The translations under genes were made by a program, and so were the position numbers. This document shows, piece after piece, positions 62,568 through 64,000 of a stretch of DNA of 64,000 nucleotides. The notes beneath the pieces were generated by a model, which was given only the letters and a program-made list of their open reading frames with translations, was not told the origin of the DNA and ran no database searches. The first letter of the stretch is position 1. Each line of letters begins with the position of its first letter. This DNA comes from Acidobacteriota bacterium. Its GTDB lineage: Bacteria; Acidobacteriota; Polarisedimenticolia; Polarisedimenticolales; Polarisedimenticolaceae. The stretch spans positions 62,001 through 126,000 of the forward strand of contig JAOTYK010000011.1 in assembly GCA_029861955.1 (NCBI GenBank). The letters run 5' to 3'.

Positions 62568-63437
62568 CTAGCGGGCCATGGTATTGCAATAAGAGTCGGA
62601 CCAGGTTTCGCCATCGAAGCAGTGGCCAAATACAGCGGAAAGCAGCGCTAGATCCCAGCCATCGACCAGGCCGTCTCCGTCCAGGTCGGCATCGGCATTG
62701 AACCGTGCCTCGACTTCGTCGCTGCCGTAAGCGAACGAAAGCCACGCCAGGTCACTTCCGTCAACCCGATCAAGGGTCTGGGCGGTGCTGCGATTAATGT
62801 CAAAGCGAGCCTCATCGAGCACGATCTCCAACGGAAACCGTCGCACACTAAAGAGTCCTTCAGGGCTCAGAACTTCTAAAAATGCACTCATGACACCGGT
62901 TTCCATTGCGCGCTGTCCACGCGCGCCGGGCTCGGTGGTCAACAGTAGTTCGGCGTTGCCGCAGCCGGTGACCGTTGCGTCCGCCAGGTGAATCAGCGGC
63001 AACCCGTCCTTGTCCTTCGGAACTCGCTGGACTTGAAGCCGAAATTCCGTTCCGGGGGAAAAACTGCCGCCGGTTAATTGCAATAACCGCGTCTGCCCCT
63101 GCTCGACGGCGTTTGGCGAGAATTGGTCCGTACGAGGTCGTGTCCAGCCGGAAATCTCTCTGGAGAATTCGGAACGGACCCCATCGGGGAACTGCGCACG
63201 AACCGCGATGAACCACTCTGTGCAGTCCGCCAGACCTTCGAGATCGAACGACACCACGTTTCCCGCCCTCACGGAATTCGTGTAATTCTGCGAGGAGAGG
63301 CCGTAGTGGATTTCGTAGCCGATGGCTCCCGGCGAAGCATCCCACACCAGGCGGATGTTTCCTGCGTGCGCAGGTGCAACCATCCCGACGACGACGAGAA
63401 CTGTCGCAAAACATCGGCTAAGAATGGCTTTACTCAC
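62568..63437 (-). CDS. Secreted FN3-dockerin protein 2 (paralogue)
   Basis: The 289-aa protein parallels the previous gene: signal peptide (CFATVLVVVGMVAPAHAG), FN3 (VWDASPGAIGYEIHYGLSSQ, ADCTEWFIAVRAQFPDGVRS), middle domain, then a dockerin (DINRSTAQTLDRVDGSDLAW and NADADLDGDGLVDGWDLALL). The first calcium loop is less canonical. GTG 63437 is used since no ATG suits; an in-frame TTG lies 24 nt upstream. Paralogy points to a tandem duplication. It is separated from the first copy by a 215-nt gap with no other gene. Confidence 0.85.
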   Translation of the reverse strand: MSKAILSRCFATVLVVVGMVAPAHAGNIRLVWDASPGAIGYEIHYGLSSQNYTNSVRAGNVVSFDLEGLADCTEWFIAVRAQFPDGVRSEFSREISGWTRPRTDQFSPNAVEQGQTRLLQLTGGSFSPGTEFRLQVQRVPKDKDGLPLIHLADATVTGCGNAELLLTTEPGARGQRAMETGVMSAFLEVLSPEGLFSVRRFPLEIVLDEARFDINRSTAQTLDRVDGSDLAWLSFAYGSDEVEARFNADADLDGDGLVDGWDLALLSAVFGHCFDGETWSDSYCNTMAR

Positions 63438-63518
63438 GTCGGCATCTGAGTGATCCGGCAAGGTGATGGCAAGCGAGATGCCGAACGGTATTTCGCGCGA
63501 TAATTCACTTTATTTTCT

Positions 63519-63546
63519 AATCTAGGCGAACAATTTGGGAAAGCAA
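63519..63546 (-). promoter_or_regulatory. Possible promoter of FN3-dockerin gene 2
   Basis: TTGCTT (63541-63546 on minus) and TAGATT (63519-63524) are 16 nt apart in an AT-rich gap. The -10 matches that of the histidine kinase promoter. The remaining gap up to 63666 holds an 8-bp inverted repeat GCCGCGAC / GTCGCGGC without a T-run. Confidence 0.3.
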
Positions 63547-63666
63547 CGTGGGGTCTGAACGACATCACGATCACGGCGCCGCCGCGACTCGGCAATACTA
63601 TGTCGTCGCGGCAGGTGTTTGCTACTCAATCATCACGATTGTTGCGGACAGATCATCGCAAGAAAT

Positions 63667-64000
63667 TTAGCGCGATGTATTCCAACGTGCGGGAACCAGG
63701 AAGTACCCCGCACCACGTTGCTGTCGAGGGATATCACCCGTATCAAAAACGTCGGCGCCACGGACTTCGATGTGGGCAACTCGCTCCATGGCGTCGAAGT
63801 AACGGCCGCGAGATGCCACACCTAGAGTCAGGTGGTAATTGCCCGGAACGAGCGGCAATTTGTCGATCGTGCACTCGAACACATGACGGCCTGGTGAATT
63901 CAGATCGACGGCTCCGTGGGTCCAGCCGGAATGCAGGCAGCAGACCGTCTCGCCTTGCTGATTATCAAAATGAAAACTCGCAATACAGTCTCTTTGGGGA
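63667..64000 (-). CDS. C-terminus of a Wzt-like O-antigen ABC transporter ATP-binding protein (truncated)
   Basis: The frame enters from the right edge and ends at 63667, giving about 111 residues. It reads ECTIDKLPLVPGNYHLTLGV, then YFDAMERVAHIEVRGADVFD and ends GYFLVPARWNTSR. This is the Wzt C-terminal carbohydrate-binding domain, which recognises the non-reducing end of O-polysaccharide before export. The ATPase domain lies outside the window. It confirms a polysaccharide export locus next to the cohesin/dockerin genes. Confidence 0.82.
   Translation of the reverse strand, partial: PQRDCIASFHFDNQQGETVCCLHSGWTHGAVDLNSPGRHVFECTIDKLPLVPGNYHLTLGVASRGRYFDAMERVAHIEVRGADVFDTGDIPRQQRGAGYFLVPARWNTSR

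Overview
This 64 kb window is a dense, high-GC stretch of a bacterial chromosome. It has no rRNA, tRNA or CRISPR array that I can see. The gene mix suggests a Gram-negative, diderm, free-living bacterium, possibly Acidobacteriota: Gld-type ABC export cluster, DUF1820, PilT, heptosyltransferase, Wzt-type ABC protein, SOS mutasome with DnaE2, probable futalosine-route menaquinone genes, B12-dependent ribonucleotide reductase, sigma-54 regulators, many Ser/Thr kinases, and FN3/dockerin secreted proteins. That assignment is an inference from gene content, not from a marker gene.

Layout. 1-5.2 kb: two regulators (MerR-type, TetR), then squalene/phytoene synthase and dxs (isoprenoid supply), facing an AI-2E-type permease. 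5.2-11.1 kb: a compact lexA-imuA-imuB-dnaE2 mutagenesis operon read leftwards from one promoter whose -10 is covered by a perfect palindromic operator. 11.2-18.1 kb: GNAT and DUF1820 genes, a 48-codon RiPP-precursor-like gene with its own promoter, a tandem FKBP protein, and a leftward operon of TrkA/Usp protein, CPA2 antiporter and S9 peptidase. 18.2-24.5 kb: a Gld-like ABC operon with GldG and DUF4340 partners, then a PQQ-propeller lipoprotein. 24.5-28 kb: thiC, a secreted protein behind a near-perfect sigma-54 promoter, and a RAYT transposase flanked by inverted REP-like ends. 28-33.9 kb: cysteine desulfurase, xseA, xseB, a Dus3-like tRNA dihydrouridine synthase, a lipoprotein and an M28 peptidase in a tightly packed rightward run. 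34-41.1 kb: two Ser/Thr kinases, a secreted bactofilin-like repeat protein, a second REP family including a 59-bp perfect palindrome, and an ATP-grasp/zincin pair. 41.1-47 kb: nrdJ and a secreted protein-trmJ-queG-PilZ operon. 47-52.9 kb: amidohydrolase plus UbiX, heptosyltransferase, HAD phosphatase, TlpA-propeller fusion and a 58-aa gene. 53-60.7 kb: a sigma-54 activator with a dead receiver, a lysine-rich H1-like protein, cyclophilin, PilT, dCMP deaminase and an NtrB/NtrC-type two-component pair. 60.9-64 kb: a cohesin-like lipoprotein, two FN3-dockerin secreted proteins and the C-terminus of a Wzt-like ABC protein.

Genes are tightly packed. Same-strand neighbours often overlap by ATGA. Four convergent pairs share the same 4-nt CTAG as both stop codons. 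The most interesting items are the small RiPP-like gene, the LexA operator, the sigma-54 promoter with two matching activators in range (one with a non-phosphorylatable receiver), the cohesin/dockerin set with a hairpin over a ribosome site, and the ATP-grasp/zincin pair.
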